A stretch of DNA of 64,000 bases. Origin: Panagrolaimus kolymaensis. Its lineage: Eukaryota > Nematoda > Chromadorea > Rhabditida > Panagrolaimidae. The stretch is from positions 186,001 through 250,000 of the forward strand of contig JAJQJQ010000057.1 in NCBI GenBank assembly GCA_028622995.1, written 5' to 3'. Below are positions 47,560 to 58,928 of this stretch, piece by piece. The position numbers and the translations under genes are program-made. A model generated the notes under the pieces. The model saw nothing but the letters and a program-made list of their open reading frames with translations, searched no databases and was not told where the DNA came from. How positions within the stretch are numbered: position 1 is the first letter of the stretch; each line of letters opens with the position of its first letter.

Positions 47560-50500
47560 CATCAATAAATATCTCTCAAAATTCAAATTGTAGTGGTGGA
47601 GCGCCTCGTCGTCAAAGAAATGTTCTCGATGATGGTGATGATGCTGCATCTGTAGCTGAAAGTGTTCCTAGTACTCAAGACTTTTTAGGAAATTTTATCC
47701 TGATTTTCATCCAAACAAAATTCTTCGTTTTTCTCGTCTTCTCGGTGCTTCTTCTAAAACAAGTCGTCAAGCTCATCTTTATTATTATTCAAAATCATAT
47801 GTTCGAAATCCAGAAGGAAAGAATGTTAAAGTTCGAGAAGATCTTACAAAAGGAGTTGAAAAACCATTTAAACCAAATTTCTTACCAACACCACCTCATG
47901 AAAATGTTTATGATGAAGCTACTGTAAGTTTTTTGTTTAGACTATTAACTTCTATTTTTTTCTATTGATTTGTTATAGTGTCACTTTAACACCGAAGCGG
48001 AACAAGATAATACTCAAAGTGATGCGGATGGTGAACCGCCAGCATGGAGATTTGGTCCATCACAAATTTGGTATGATCATATGAATGTTCCTTCAAACCC
48101 AAAAAATTTTGATTATGGTTTAAAGAAATTAAAGAAGAAGAAAGCTCAAAAACCCGCTAAAATTCAAGCTCGAACTTTATTTAATGCTGCATCATTTGAT
48201 GAAGATCAATATCAACCTGGAGAAAAGCTGTCTGATAAAGCATTTTTACCTGTAAACTTGGTCAAATGGGAAGATGATATTTTCTTTGATGTTGAAGAAG
48301 CTCGAGAATCTGTTAGTTTAAACTTTTAAATATTCATGCCTAAAAATATGTTTGTAGTTTTTGAAAGATTATTCAACAGGAAAATTACCATATTCAGATT
48401 TTATTCCAATGAAAAATGCTCGAACTTATCATAGTTTTGTAAAGCTGTACAAGAAATATCCACCCAAAGATTGGTTTAAAGCCGAAGCAATCAAAGATGA
48501 AGGTTTGTAATTTCACTGTTTTTTTTATCTTTACTAAAATAAAACCATTTTAGAAAAAGGCAACAGTGGTATTGATGCACATCATTCAATGTTTCCTGCA
48601 GAAAATTATGATCTGGAACACACAAATTGGGAGGATGATATCATTTGGGATCCAACAGAACTTACAAAAGCACCGGAGCCTAAAATTGTTACTTTTGAGT
48701 TTGAAGATGATCCTAAAATTTTTGGCTTTCCTGATGACATTCCGATTGATGAAATTGATGGCGGTGAAGATTCTCGCTCGTAGAAAGGATCATCAATTTA
48801 CAAAGAAATCAAAACTCATTCTTGGTCAAGTTCAACAGCGACAAAAGCAAGAAGAACAAGAGCAATTGGAAAATACGATGGCACAAATAGCTGATCGTGA
48901 TCCTTTTAATCTTTCAAACGACGATTATTATGCACCCAAAACAACAACTAAACAAAATATTGTATTTTCTGGTGGATCTTTTATTCAACATTCAATTCCA
49001 GCTCAAAACATTCATCGTGCATTTTTTCCAACATGTATGGGTCCTACAAGATTACGACATTTTCATCGTATGCCCATGCAAAAACGTGTCCTTCGTTCAT
49101 TGCCTATGGATAGGACTGGGTTTATCGATATTCAAAGTCTCAAAAAACACATGCTTGATATAGCTGAAATTCGTGAAAAGAAAAAAATTTCTGAAGCTGG
49201 TCTTGAAGTTTTTCCTGTTCGTGATATCTCTGATTTATCTGCAAAAGATGGAATCCTTTAACTTTTTGAATACAGTGAAGAACATCCGCCATTACTCAAT
49301 CAACCAGGAATGGCAAGCAAAATTCGAAATTATTATAAAAGAGTAAGCTTTTATTTCATGTAATTTTAACTTATCTGATTAACGACATTTTAGGAAAATA
49401 ACAAGGACGAAGATTTGGAACTAGAATTTGGTGAAACAGCTTACACTCATACTTTTCCATTTTTGGGTAATCTTGAACCTGGTCAATATATTCAAGCAAT
49501 AGAAAATAATATGTTTCGTGCTCCAATCTTTCAACACACACCAAAAACTACGGATTATTTATTGATTAAAAGTGGAAATAGGTAGTAACTATTGTTTTTG
49601 AATTCAATAATTTTTCTAATCAAATAATTTTTTAGTTTGATACTCCGAAAATGTCCCATTCCATTTGTGGTTGGTCAAGAATGTCCACTTCAAGAAGTTC
49701 CTAATCAAAATTCTAAAAAAGCTTCCGTATTTGTTCGAGATTTTCTTCTTGCTTTTATTTATCGCTTATTTTGGTCTTCAAAACAGGCTTGGGCGGGAAT
49801 CCCGGATCGTGTTCCGGATTCCCGGATTCCGGACCATTTTTTCGAAAATTATTCCCGTCCCGGATTCCCGGATTTTCTGTCCGGAATCCGGAATTAATAA
49901 GACTAAAGAGAGGAGTATATATTATCATTCCAGTAACAATTTTCTTTAAAATTTTCATGAATTATCACCAAATCTTTTTGAATATCCGACAAATTATTAC
50001 TAAAAAAATACTTTTTTCTCAAAAAAATTTAACGCTAAAATTCGCAATTGGTTAAAACGTCATTTTTATTAAAAAAATGCGTCTAATACATTTTGTTCTT
50101 TTTTAAAATAGAAAACATTTGGTTTAAAAAAATTAAAAAATGACATAAAAATAGAGTTTTTAACCATTTTATGAATTCCCGGATCATTCCCGGATTCCCG
50201 TTCCGTCCCGGACTTTTTTACGGGAATCCCGGATTCCCGGATTCCCGTCCCGGAGTTTTCATTCCCGCCCAAGCCTGCTTCAAAAGATACACCACGCCGA
50301 CTCAAAATGGATGATATCAAAGCTGCATTTCCACATTATGCTGAATCTTCTGTACGTAAAAGACTTAAGGGATGTTCTGATTTTAAAAGGCTTGGTGCTG
50401 GTACCGAACAAAACTATTGGGTATTGAAAGAAGATTTTCGCCTACCATCAAAGGAAGAAGTTCTTGCAATGATTACACCAGAAATCTGTTGTGCAAATTA

Positions 50501-53500
50501 TTCTATGCTTGCTGCTGAACAACGACTCAAGGATGCTGGTTATGGAGAAAAATATATTTTTGCTGGTGATGTTGAAAATGATAGCGATGATGAAGTTACA
50601 ATTGAAGATGAAATAAAATGTGCACCATGGAATACCACTCGAGCATTTTTAGCTGCTCAAAGAGGCAAATGTGTTCTTGATCAAAGTGGTATAGCTGATC
50701 CAACTGGCTGTGGTGCAGGTTATTCGTATGTTCGTGTAACAGCAAAACCACAAAAAGAAGATATTCCTCCTGTTCAAAAACGCTTAGTGACTGGAACCAA
50801 TGCTGATTTAAGAAAGTTACCATTAAAAGAAGCAAAAGAAATTTGTAAGGAATACGGTGTTCGTGACGAAGAAATCAATGCATTAAGTCGATGGGAAATT
50901 ATTGATGTTATTCGTACACTTTCAACTCAAGCAGCTAAAGCTCGTTCGGATTTATCTGGAATGGCCCGATTTGCTCGTGGTAACATTCGACTGAATTATG
51001 CTGATATGCAACAAAAATACAAACAATATTGTCAAAGAATTTTTGATCTCCAAAATAAAACTTTATCCAATGCTGCTGATTTATCAACGGATGATGATTC
51101 AAGTGCGGAAGAAGATGAACATGATGAAGAAATGGTTGCAAGATTAGAAAATATTTTAACAACAGGTAATTTTTAATTTTCTTTTTTACACTATTATTAT
51201 TAATTTTTAGCTTTGGGAAAGAAATCAACACCATCGACTCCATCAAAGAAGATGCCGCCTAAAAAAAGTATCAATAAGAAGGTTGGTGATGGAAGTGAAC
51301 AAAAAGATTTTGATGACTTAATGAGAATGGTTCATGGTGAAGATAGCCAATCATCTTCATCTCCAGCACCAACAACAAATATTCCTGGTCCTTCAACTAC
51401 CGCTGAAAAAGACTCTTCCAAAATCGCTGTTAAATTTTGCTCCCGGAAGTGATGAAATGATTGTTGCACAAAATTTGAAAATTTCTCGAAAAGCTCTTGA
51501 AATGCTTTGCTGTCGTGATAACAAAATGAAAAAATTGAAGATTATTCGAACTGTTCGCGATGCAGATGGACGTGAAATTGTATGTTTTAATTTGATTCAA
51601 ATTTTTTTTTATCTATTACGTGTTTTTTTAGGTGAAATCTGAAATTATTTCCAATTCTCAAGTCGTTGAAGCTTATGTTAAAGTTCGAACAACCAAAGAT
51701 GAAAAGTTTATTCGTGAATATTCGCATAAAGATGAAGAGTACAAAGAAGAAAAACGAAAAGAAAAACGTCGTCTACAAGATCAACTTCGTCGAATAAAGC
51801 GAAATGAAGAAAGGCAAAAGCAAGGAATTCAACCAAAGAAACAAGCAGCACCGCCAAAGCCAAAACCCATCAAAGAAAGTTTGCAAAAAATGAAATGTTC
51901 AGCTTGTGGTGAAAAAGGCCATATGAAAACGAATAAGAATTGTCCATTGTACGGTAAAGCTCCGATAGTAACTTCAACCGTTCCTACTGTTCGTGATGTA
52001 TTAGGCGCTCATCAACTTGAAGATGGAAATTCTCAAGTCACTGAAGTTGAAGGAACCAAACTTCGAATTAAGAAGACTGCACTCGCTGAGAAAAGTTTCT
52101 TGAAGATGAAAATTCCAAAAAATATGATCAAACCTTTAAAGAAGCCAGTTGGCAATGAAACTATTCGAGCTGCTTTATCTACCGCTGATTCCGATAATCA
52201 TACTGATGATGGTTCGGGTGATGATAGTAGTAATATCATACCGCCATTAAGATTCAAAGGAAAATTACCACCTAAAGCTACAACATCTCGAAGAAAATCA
52301 ACCATGGATGATATTGATTATCTTGCAGGACCTCATAAATCTGTTCATCGACGACGTGCTGATCCAAAAGTTCTTATGGCAACTACTCTTGGTGAAATTT
52401 ACACTGAACTTAAAGGCATTTCTGGTTCTGAAGCTTTGATGTATCCCGTAAATGCTAAAAAGGTACCCGATTATTACAATGTTATCACAAATCCAATGGA
52501 TATGCAACAAATTCACAAGAAAATTACTAGCAATAATTATCAACTTCGAAATGATTTTCTGAAGGATGTTGGACAAATGCTTCAAAATAGCTTAAAATAC
52601 AATGGTGATACTCATCCAATAACTCAAACTGCAAAAAATATGTTAAACATTGCTGCTCAAAGAATCCAAGAAAATGAAACAAAGCTTCTTGAACTTGAAA
52701 AACAAATCAATCCTTTATTGCATGAAGATGATATGGTTGGATTTTCATATATTTTGGAAGAAATTGTCGAATCATGTAAAAATGTTCCCAAAAGTGCTGC
52801 ATTTCATACCAAAGTTGATGCTAGAAAAGTAAAATTTTTTTTGAATTTTAAACATAAATCGTTCTTTAAATAAGGAACTATGCAGTAATATAATCTTCAT
52901 TTGTTTTAGTTACCTAATTATTATGACCGAATTCAAAATCCAATGCATTTTGGTATGATTTTACAAAATATTAAAGAACACAAATATCTAACTGTTGGTC
53001 AATTTCGTCGTGATGTGGAGCAAATCAAAGCTAATAGTGAAATTTATAATGGTGTTATGAATCCTTACACTCTCAAAGCCATTGAAGTTGTAAATTATGT
53101 TGATCGTTTAATTTGTCAACGAGCTGATCAACTTTCTGAATTGGAAGCAAATATTCGAAGAAAGAAAGCCTATGAAGGATTTGCAGTTTCTGAGGAAGAA
53201 GACTTTTCGCTGGATTCAATTCGTAAAAAAAATGCAGAAGCAATTGAACTTCCTCCATCTCCTCATTATCAATTGTCTGAACTTGATACTATGAGTATGG
53301 GTGGTGATTCTGATCAACCATTGACTGAAAGCGTTATCATGGGTGACGATGAAGAAACAAGGGCAGGATTTGGTGAGTTTCTTTTGTAATAGTTTCATGG
53401 TTAAAATTCATTATTTTAGATGATGATATGTGTGGCGATATCAAGGATGATTCTGATTTAAGTCTTGATGATAACGAAGACGATGATAAAATGCCATCTC

Positions 53501-53710
53501 AAGTTGCTCCTGGTGATAGCGATTCAGACACCGACGATGGTGAGCTTTTTGTAAAATTATTAAACACATTTATCATTTTTTTGCTTTTAGACGAAGCAGC
53601 ACGTGATAATTTTGCAAATCTTGTTGTATCAAACATGAGTGAAGCTGGTAAATTTTCAAAGGAACAACTCGCTTTAAGCTCCTCTTCCGACGCTGAAAAA
53701 ATATTAAAAA
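47560..53710 (+). pseudogene. TAF1 (TFIID largest subunit), nearly complete but disrupted
   Basis: Domains in TAF1 order: FHPNKILRFSRLLG; WRFGPSQIWYDHM; two WEDDI(I/F) repeats; PFNLSNDDYY; FIQHSIPAQNI and FFPTCMGPTRLRHFHR; MASKIRNYYKR; the winged-helix/acetyltransferase region with [31 protein letters not shown] and [34 protein letters not shown]; zinc knuckle CSACGEKGHMKTNKNCPLY; two bromodomains, each with a YNG acetyl-lysine Asn (SLKYNG, SEIYNG), the second split by an intron; then an acidic tail. Introns are normal, so it is not a retrocopy. TAF1 scaffolds TFIID and binds acetylated histones. Lesions: frameshifts at about 47,695, 48,775 and 51,440, an in-frame TAA at 49,259-49,261 (DGIL, stop, LFEYSEE), and a 494-bp insertion in an exon. 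The 3' end after SSSSDAEK is uncertain, and exon 1 was not found. Confidence 0.9.
49784..50277. mobile_element. 494-bp hAT-type MITE inside a TAF1 exon
   Basis: Perfect terminal inverted repeats CAGGCTTGGGCGGGAAT / ATTCCCGCCCAAGCCTG, flanked by an 8-bp duplication CTTCAAAA (49,776-49,783 and 50,278-50,285). Eight-base duplications and CAG-starting ends are typical of the hAT superfamily. Both ends are built of repeated ATTCCCGG-type units, giving a strong foldback structure in otherwise AT-rich DNA. Removing it with one CTTCAAAA restores the TAF1 frame [20 protein letters not shown]. It encodes no transposase, and its frames carry stops. Confidence 0.96.
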
Positions 53711-54293
53711 TTGTTTATTTACTTCTTGCTTTTATTCAATGTATATGTAAGTTGCTTTTTGGATTGTTTCGTTTACTAATTCATTCAATTTTCAGTTTAG
53801 TGTCAAATGTATTAAAGAATTATGGTAGCGGTATATGCCCAGGATCATCAAACACATTCAACTTCATTTTATACTTTTGGATTTGCTTTCTTTTCATTTT
53901 TTGGTTATTTCTCTTATTAACACATCTCTTTTTCAGGCTACTACTATGCTTTCTTCCGTTGCTGTTACTGCTGTTAAAGCTATCATGGGTGATAGCTGTG
54001 GATGGGATTTATCATGCTCTACCTGTGGTGCAGCATGCAACAGGAGCAAAAATGCAATGCAATGGCACCATTGGGTGTAAATGTTAAAAGAGCACCGTTA
54101 GGTGTAAATCGTAATGTGTTTATTGTCTCACGACAAAGGTGGAACAGATACTGCTGTGGTACTGTTTTAAATAAATTTTGGTTTGCCAAACTTCTTAGTT
54201 TAGCTGATAATGCATTTTTGATGGTGTATATTGTGGATGGTGCTGTACTTTTTATGGAAATGAAAATTTTGTTAACAATGTACATATGTTAAA
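53711..54293. other. Unclear stretch after TAF1
   Basis: Several overlapping open frames (for example AVTAVKAIMGDSCGWDLSC at about 53,960-54,010) but none with a recognised domain. Part may be the TAF1 3' end or an upstream exon of the Ulp1-like remnant. Hydrophobic Phe/Leu-rich translations here look like intron read-through. Confidence 0.35.
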
Positions 54294-54701
54294 GATATAA
54301 CTATCGGAGGAGGAGATAGACATCTTGATAATGATGATCATTTGATTGCTGAAGAATATTCTTTCCTTCAAAGGGATTTAGGTATTCTTTTGCCTTCTGA
54401 ACTTAATGGAAATGATGATCTTCCATTGTTTTTGGCTGCTGATCAAGTTGTAGGATTTGTAACTGGTGTTGCAGAATATGTTGCAAGACAAGGTATTAGA
54501 AAAGTTAGCGTCTTACCTTCAAATTATCATTAATTGTTGAGAGCTGATCCTAATGTTGATCCTTTTGAGCATTTGAGAGTTTTTAAAAGAAATTTTGATA
54601 TACTTTTGGTTCCCGTTTGTGAAAAAATTATTGGTATTTGGTTGTTTTTAGACTTACTTGACACTAAAAAAGTTTCTGTTTATGACAGTGCCGTTATGTA
54701 A
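54294..54701 (+). pseudogene. Ulp1/SENP-like C48 cysteine protease remnant
   Basis: One frame runs from DITIGGGDRHLDNDDHLI to the stop at 54,699 with a single in-frame TAA at 54,531-54,533. After that stop it reads PFEHLRVFKRNFDILLVPVC, EKIIGIWLFLDLL and DTKKVSVYDSAV. The pattern ILxPV....HW.L..LD...K.VSVYDS is the catalytic-His segment of Ulp1-type deSUMOylases; here the His-Trp pair reads Gly-Ile-Trp, so the catalytic His appears lost. The downstream Asp and Cys segments are not seen. It is likely a dead copy of an expanded ULP-like family, some members of which travel with DNA transposons. Confidence 0.5.
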
Positions 54702-55844
54702 TAACAGCCGAAAAAACATGGAAACATGAAATGGATAGGGGTAAACTCCATTTTAAATTTCATAAAAAAATCAAGAAGTACTAAAAAATATCATGAAAGA
54801 ATCTTTTGATGAATCGAAAGCATCGCCTGACCAGCCAAAGGAATCTAAAAAGATAACGAAAAATTTTTGCTGTGTTTAAAAGGTTTTTGATGCTTTGAAA
54901 ATGAGATTTTATATCCAAAAATCTTGATTATTCCAAAGTACCTCTTTCTTATGTATTAATCACAAATTTAATGCTTGTCGTTCGTTTTAATCTTATTTTT
55001 TTACTTTGTCTAAAGAAGCTTTTATAAATACTGAACTAATCAATGTAAGAAATGCCAAATGTTTCTTTCATACTTAAAAATGAATCATAAACAAAGGCAT
55101 AATACCCATCTAGCTTTTCTAAGAAAAACAAGCATGAGTATAAAAGAAGCTATCCTTTCATGAAACAAAAATTAAACTTAAAGGGAAAAATTAAGTTGAA
55201 TAGTTTTTTTTGTTAAACCGGTTGCAAAATTTCTTTTTAAATTTTTAGTTAATAAAATCAAAGAAAGATAGAAATGTTTTTGTAAAAAGAAAAATATCAA
55301 ACTGGGATATTTTTAAGCCGGATAAAAAATAAATTAGTGTTATAACTCACGAAAACTCTAATAATCGGGTCAAAATCGAAATAAACAGAAAAATCTTCAT
55401 CCAATCTTTAGAAATTATTTTTACATAAATATTAGAGGCTGTGTTTTTTTACTCAATAATTTATAAAACAAAATTCAAAACAAAGATTATAGCACAAATT
55501 AAACAACACAAAATTTTACAAAAAACAATTTATTATGGAACAAATTTTTCTTTTTGACGACATTTGAAAGTGCTACAACATCAATCATTCATAATTGCGG
55601 TGAAATTAAAGTTTGAAGAGGTTCCAACAAGGCATTAATTATTTCAAGAACTTCATAGAGAGGAGAATGGATCATTTATTTAACTAATGCAGAACCAAGA
55701 ATACCATATTCAGAGAAATTTTTTACCAAAATAACATTTGATTGTAAGTCCTGAAACATGCTTTGATAAAGATAAATAATTAGAAAAAAGCTAACTTTGT
55801 CCATTCTGAAGCGAAATTCATTTAGCCTTCTTTTTTCCATTTTT
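54702..55844. other. Non-coding stretch and 3' flank of kinase copy 2
   Basis: No supported gene. The segmental duplication resumes near 55,053, and 55,340-55,830 matches the 3' flank of kinase 1 (31.5-32.07 kb), with small indels. A short frame MKESFDESKASPDQPKESKK at about 54,794 has no recognised family. Confidence 0.5.
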
Positions 55845-57854
55845 CTACTTCTTTTTGTTTATTCCGTTTCCACCAGCTTTTTGTTTTTCCCCTTTTTCAC
55901 CACATTTTTTGTTTGTTGTTTTTTCTTCAGCTATTGAAACTTTTAAACCACCTTTTGCTAATTTTCCATCGTTCACTTGAATTTTCTTTTCTTTGCCATT
56001 TGAAACTTTCTTCAATTTGTTAAAAATCAGGATATCTTTGATTTCTTTATTCACTACTGTTGGTTTTTTGATTGATTCTAAGTATGCAGTTGTCGGTATT
56101 TTGAGAGCTTCTTCCAAAAGTTTAATAGGGATTTGTGGTGAATTTTCAAATTGCTCCGATTCAACTTTTCCAACATCGATATGTTTTAATTCAATAATTC
56201 CAGGCTTGAATGGCGGATCATCATCTTTTGTAACATTCTTAAAGTAAGCATGTTTAGTAATTTCAGCATATCGTTTATCAGGATCAGGATTTACAAGTTT
56301 TGTAATAAGATCTTTAGCATCATCATCATTTATACCGTGTAAATATGGTGGACTATTTAAAGCTTCATTGTAAATTTCTTTATCATTTTGTCCATCAGAA
56401 CCAAATGGATTGTATCCTTGAATAAAAGCACAAAGAAGACTACCATATGCCCATCTATCAGAAGCAGCACCAGCCTCGTCGCCTCGAAATACTTCTGGAG
56501 CAGTATAGCAAATATAAGTTCGAGGAAGAATTGTTTTCTTTGCCACATATCGAGAATGACCAAAATCAATAAGGCGAACATGACCATTTTCAGTTAATAC
56601 AATGTTGTCAGGTTTCACATCGCTAAAAAATAAATGTTTATAAAGACTTTAAGGTAATTTTATATTATAATATTAAGCTTACCCATGAGTATAATTTTTA
56701 CCATGAATATATTTTAGAGCTAGCGCAAGTTCAAAAGCGATAAATTTTTTTCCTTCGGAAGAGATGAGCTCATGATAACATAGAATTCCACCAGTGAAAT
56801 ATTCCATTATTGTACACCACATATCTTTTCTATTTCCATCGAAATCATATCCACAGTAAACCAATTTCGGAATATATTCACAATCAAAATTTGTTAATGC
56901 ATTGACTTCAGATATTATTTCAATAGTTTTTTTAATTTTTTTATAAAGTTTTTGAACAAATTCTTTAGGTTTTCCATCAAATTGAACGATCCATGCTTGA
57001 CCATAAGAACCACTACCGATGCATATTGTCCTCTTAGTTCTTTTCATAAAATGTTGACATTCTTTTTTGACGGCATCTCTAAAATAATACAATTAATATG
57101 TAATATTCTTGAGTATAAATAAAATGGTTAGATTATGGTGAAGATGACGAGTTTGTATTTAGCATAGTCACGTCGTCGTGATTGCGAGTTTTTTTGGAAT
57201 GGCTCGTCTTATTAAAATACAATATTCAATGATGAACAATATGTGACTATTATTTACCTTTCAAATGATAAATATCAAAAAAAAAGAAAATTAATTTTTC
57301 TAATATAAAATTAAAACTTACCTTTTTCTCTCTATATCACTGTAAGATTGTTTGGTGATCCACCATTTTTTTTTATAAATTTGAAAAATATTGCGATCAA
57401 GAGTAGTGTTAAATTACCGACCGAAAAGTCGGTAATTACCGACTTACCGACCGACTTTTTACCGACCGTTTTACCGACCGACCGTTTTTTTATACCGACA
57501 TTTTACCGACTTTACCGACCGACAAAATTTTATACCGACATTTTTTCTCAAGTTCTTATTAGGATTTGTTTTTCTTAAAAAGTTAATAGAAATACTAATT
57601 TTTTGATGTTATTATCACTTTAGCATTTAAAAAAATGTATTTTTGACTAAAAACTGAAAGTTTTTTCTAATTTTTAACTCGAAAAAAATTTTTATACCGA
57701 TTTATTACCGACCGATTTACCGACCGACCATATTTTTATACCGACTTTTTACCGACTTTATCGACCGGGAGCAATTTCCATACCGACAATTTTCTGAATT
57801 TACCGACTTTTTTGTCGGTCGGTCGGTAATTTAACACTAATCAAGAGCATCCAT
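55845..57854 (-). pseudogene. Protein kinase copy 2, exon 1 split by a hAT-type insertion
   Basis: The same three-exon structure as copy 1: exon 1 57,854-57,322 (with the insertion), exon 2 57,078-56,683, exon 3 56,622-55,845. Motifs: GSGSYGQAW, VQKLYKK, CTIMEYFTGG, catalytic loop HGDVKPDN (closer to consensus than the HGDIKFDN of copy 1), DFG in RLIDFGHSR, TAPEVF, SDRWAYGSLLC. After codon 5 (MDALD) the coding sequence enters the element, whose first codon in that frame is TAG. The kinase domain itself remains open in exons 2 and 3, so an alternative promoter or start could still express it, but no ATG-led N-terminus is evident. The tail is Lys/Asn-rich as in copy 1 but shorter. Confidence 0.85.
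57404..57839. mobile_element. 436-bp hAT-type MITE in kinase 2 exon 1
   Basis: Terminal inverted repeats TAGTGTTAAATTACCGACCG at both ends, with 8-bp duplications ATCAAGAG (57,396-57,403 and 57,840-57,847). The kinase 1 gene holds the empty site with one ATCAAGAG at 33,641-33,648. The interior is built from many TACCGAC and TTTACCGACC units in both orientations. The ends differ from those of the element in TAF1, so this is a separate hAT-derived family. Confidence 0.96.
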
Positions 57855-57862
57855 ATTATCCT

Positions 57863-58928
57863 TCCTAATAATTTTCATTGTGCGTTCGTTGTTGCTCGAA
57901 AACGATTCATGGGAAAATGGCAAAGAAAATGATTTTTTTTTTTGCATAAATCAGAATGAAAGCAAAATTTTCAAAGGCATCAATGCTTGTTATGTCACTA
58001 TGGAAGCTCGATCCATATATTAAAGAGTTTATCTGATCCAACATTTTAAATTTAACTTATCATTATTAAATTTTCAATAAATTGTTTATATTTTTTTCTT
58101 CGACGATAACTAAACATCCGCCATACCTATGAAATACAACAAACATACATATAGCTATGGCAATCGCTAATAAAACCAGAAAACAAAAACTTTGCCTATT
58201 TCAAGCATCTTGCTATCACAATGCTTTTGTTGGTATTTGTTTATTCGGCACGCCAGCGCGCACCTTTTCAAAAAATTAAGTTCAGTCTAATGTTTTTCTT
58301 TTTTTTAGTACCATCCTTTTCTCATTCCTTATTTGACACACTGAAAATGATTTGAGCGGGAAAATTAGAGAAGGCAAACAGGCACTATCTCTTCTTCCTT
58401 TAAAATGAACATCTTTGAACACTTTACAATTAAAAAAGTTTTTTCGGTGTAAAAAATTTTTTGATGCATCTAAATAATTTTTCTTTATTTTTTTGAATCA
58501 TAATTTTATTTCCATTTTTTAAACAATAATTTTTTTGATTTATTTCCACAAAATTCTAACATTTGTTGAACTTGGGAAAGACGATATAAAAAAACAAAGG
58601 CATTAATAAAAAAAAAAAAATAATTTTACAAAAATAAAAGAAAATTTTATATCTGATTTCAGTTTGTTTTAAATATGTGAGGAAGTTATATATTTAAATA
58701 AGCATACATATAGCAGCAAGTATGTATAGGAAGGATGATAATAAGTGAATGGGAATGATAGGGTAATGGAAACATATTTTTTTAAAACTTTTAAACAATA
58801 GATAAACTGAATGCATGTTTTTTTTTTGCAGAAGAAAGAGAAAAAGGCAAGATAAGGAGGAGGAGAAAAGCACTCGGGATGAAATGTAAATAATTTTTTT
58901 TATTAAAGATGACGTTGTGGTGAATGAA
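57863..58928. other. Intergenic, nothing recognised
   Basis: AT-rich spacer with homopolymer runs between kinase copy 2 and the 3' exon of the calmodulin-like gene. No coding, tRNA or repeat structure was recognised. Confidence 0.5.

Larger units (their letters stand above)
55053..57862. repeat. Segmental duplication, copy 2 (carries kinase gene 2)
   Basis: Direct-orientation copy of 30,478-33,665. It lacks the TTAA-flanked foldback element found in copy 1 and carries instead the hAT-type element at 57,404-57,839. Coding and flanking DNA are both similar, which indicates duplication of a genomic segment and not of a transcript. Confidence 0.85.

Noticed and set aside
49637..50055. Overlapping ORFs around 49.6-50.3 kb
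   Set aside because: They are read-through of a TAF1 exon into the hAT-type MITE or translations of the MITE.
51596..51631. Possible processed (retro-) pseudogene origin for TAF1
   Set aside because: About ten spliceosomal introns with correct borders are retained, so it is a genomic copy and not a retrocopy.
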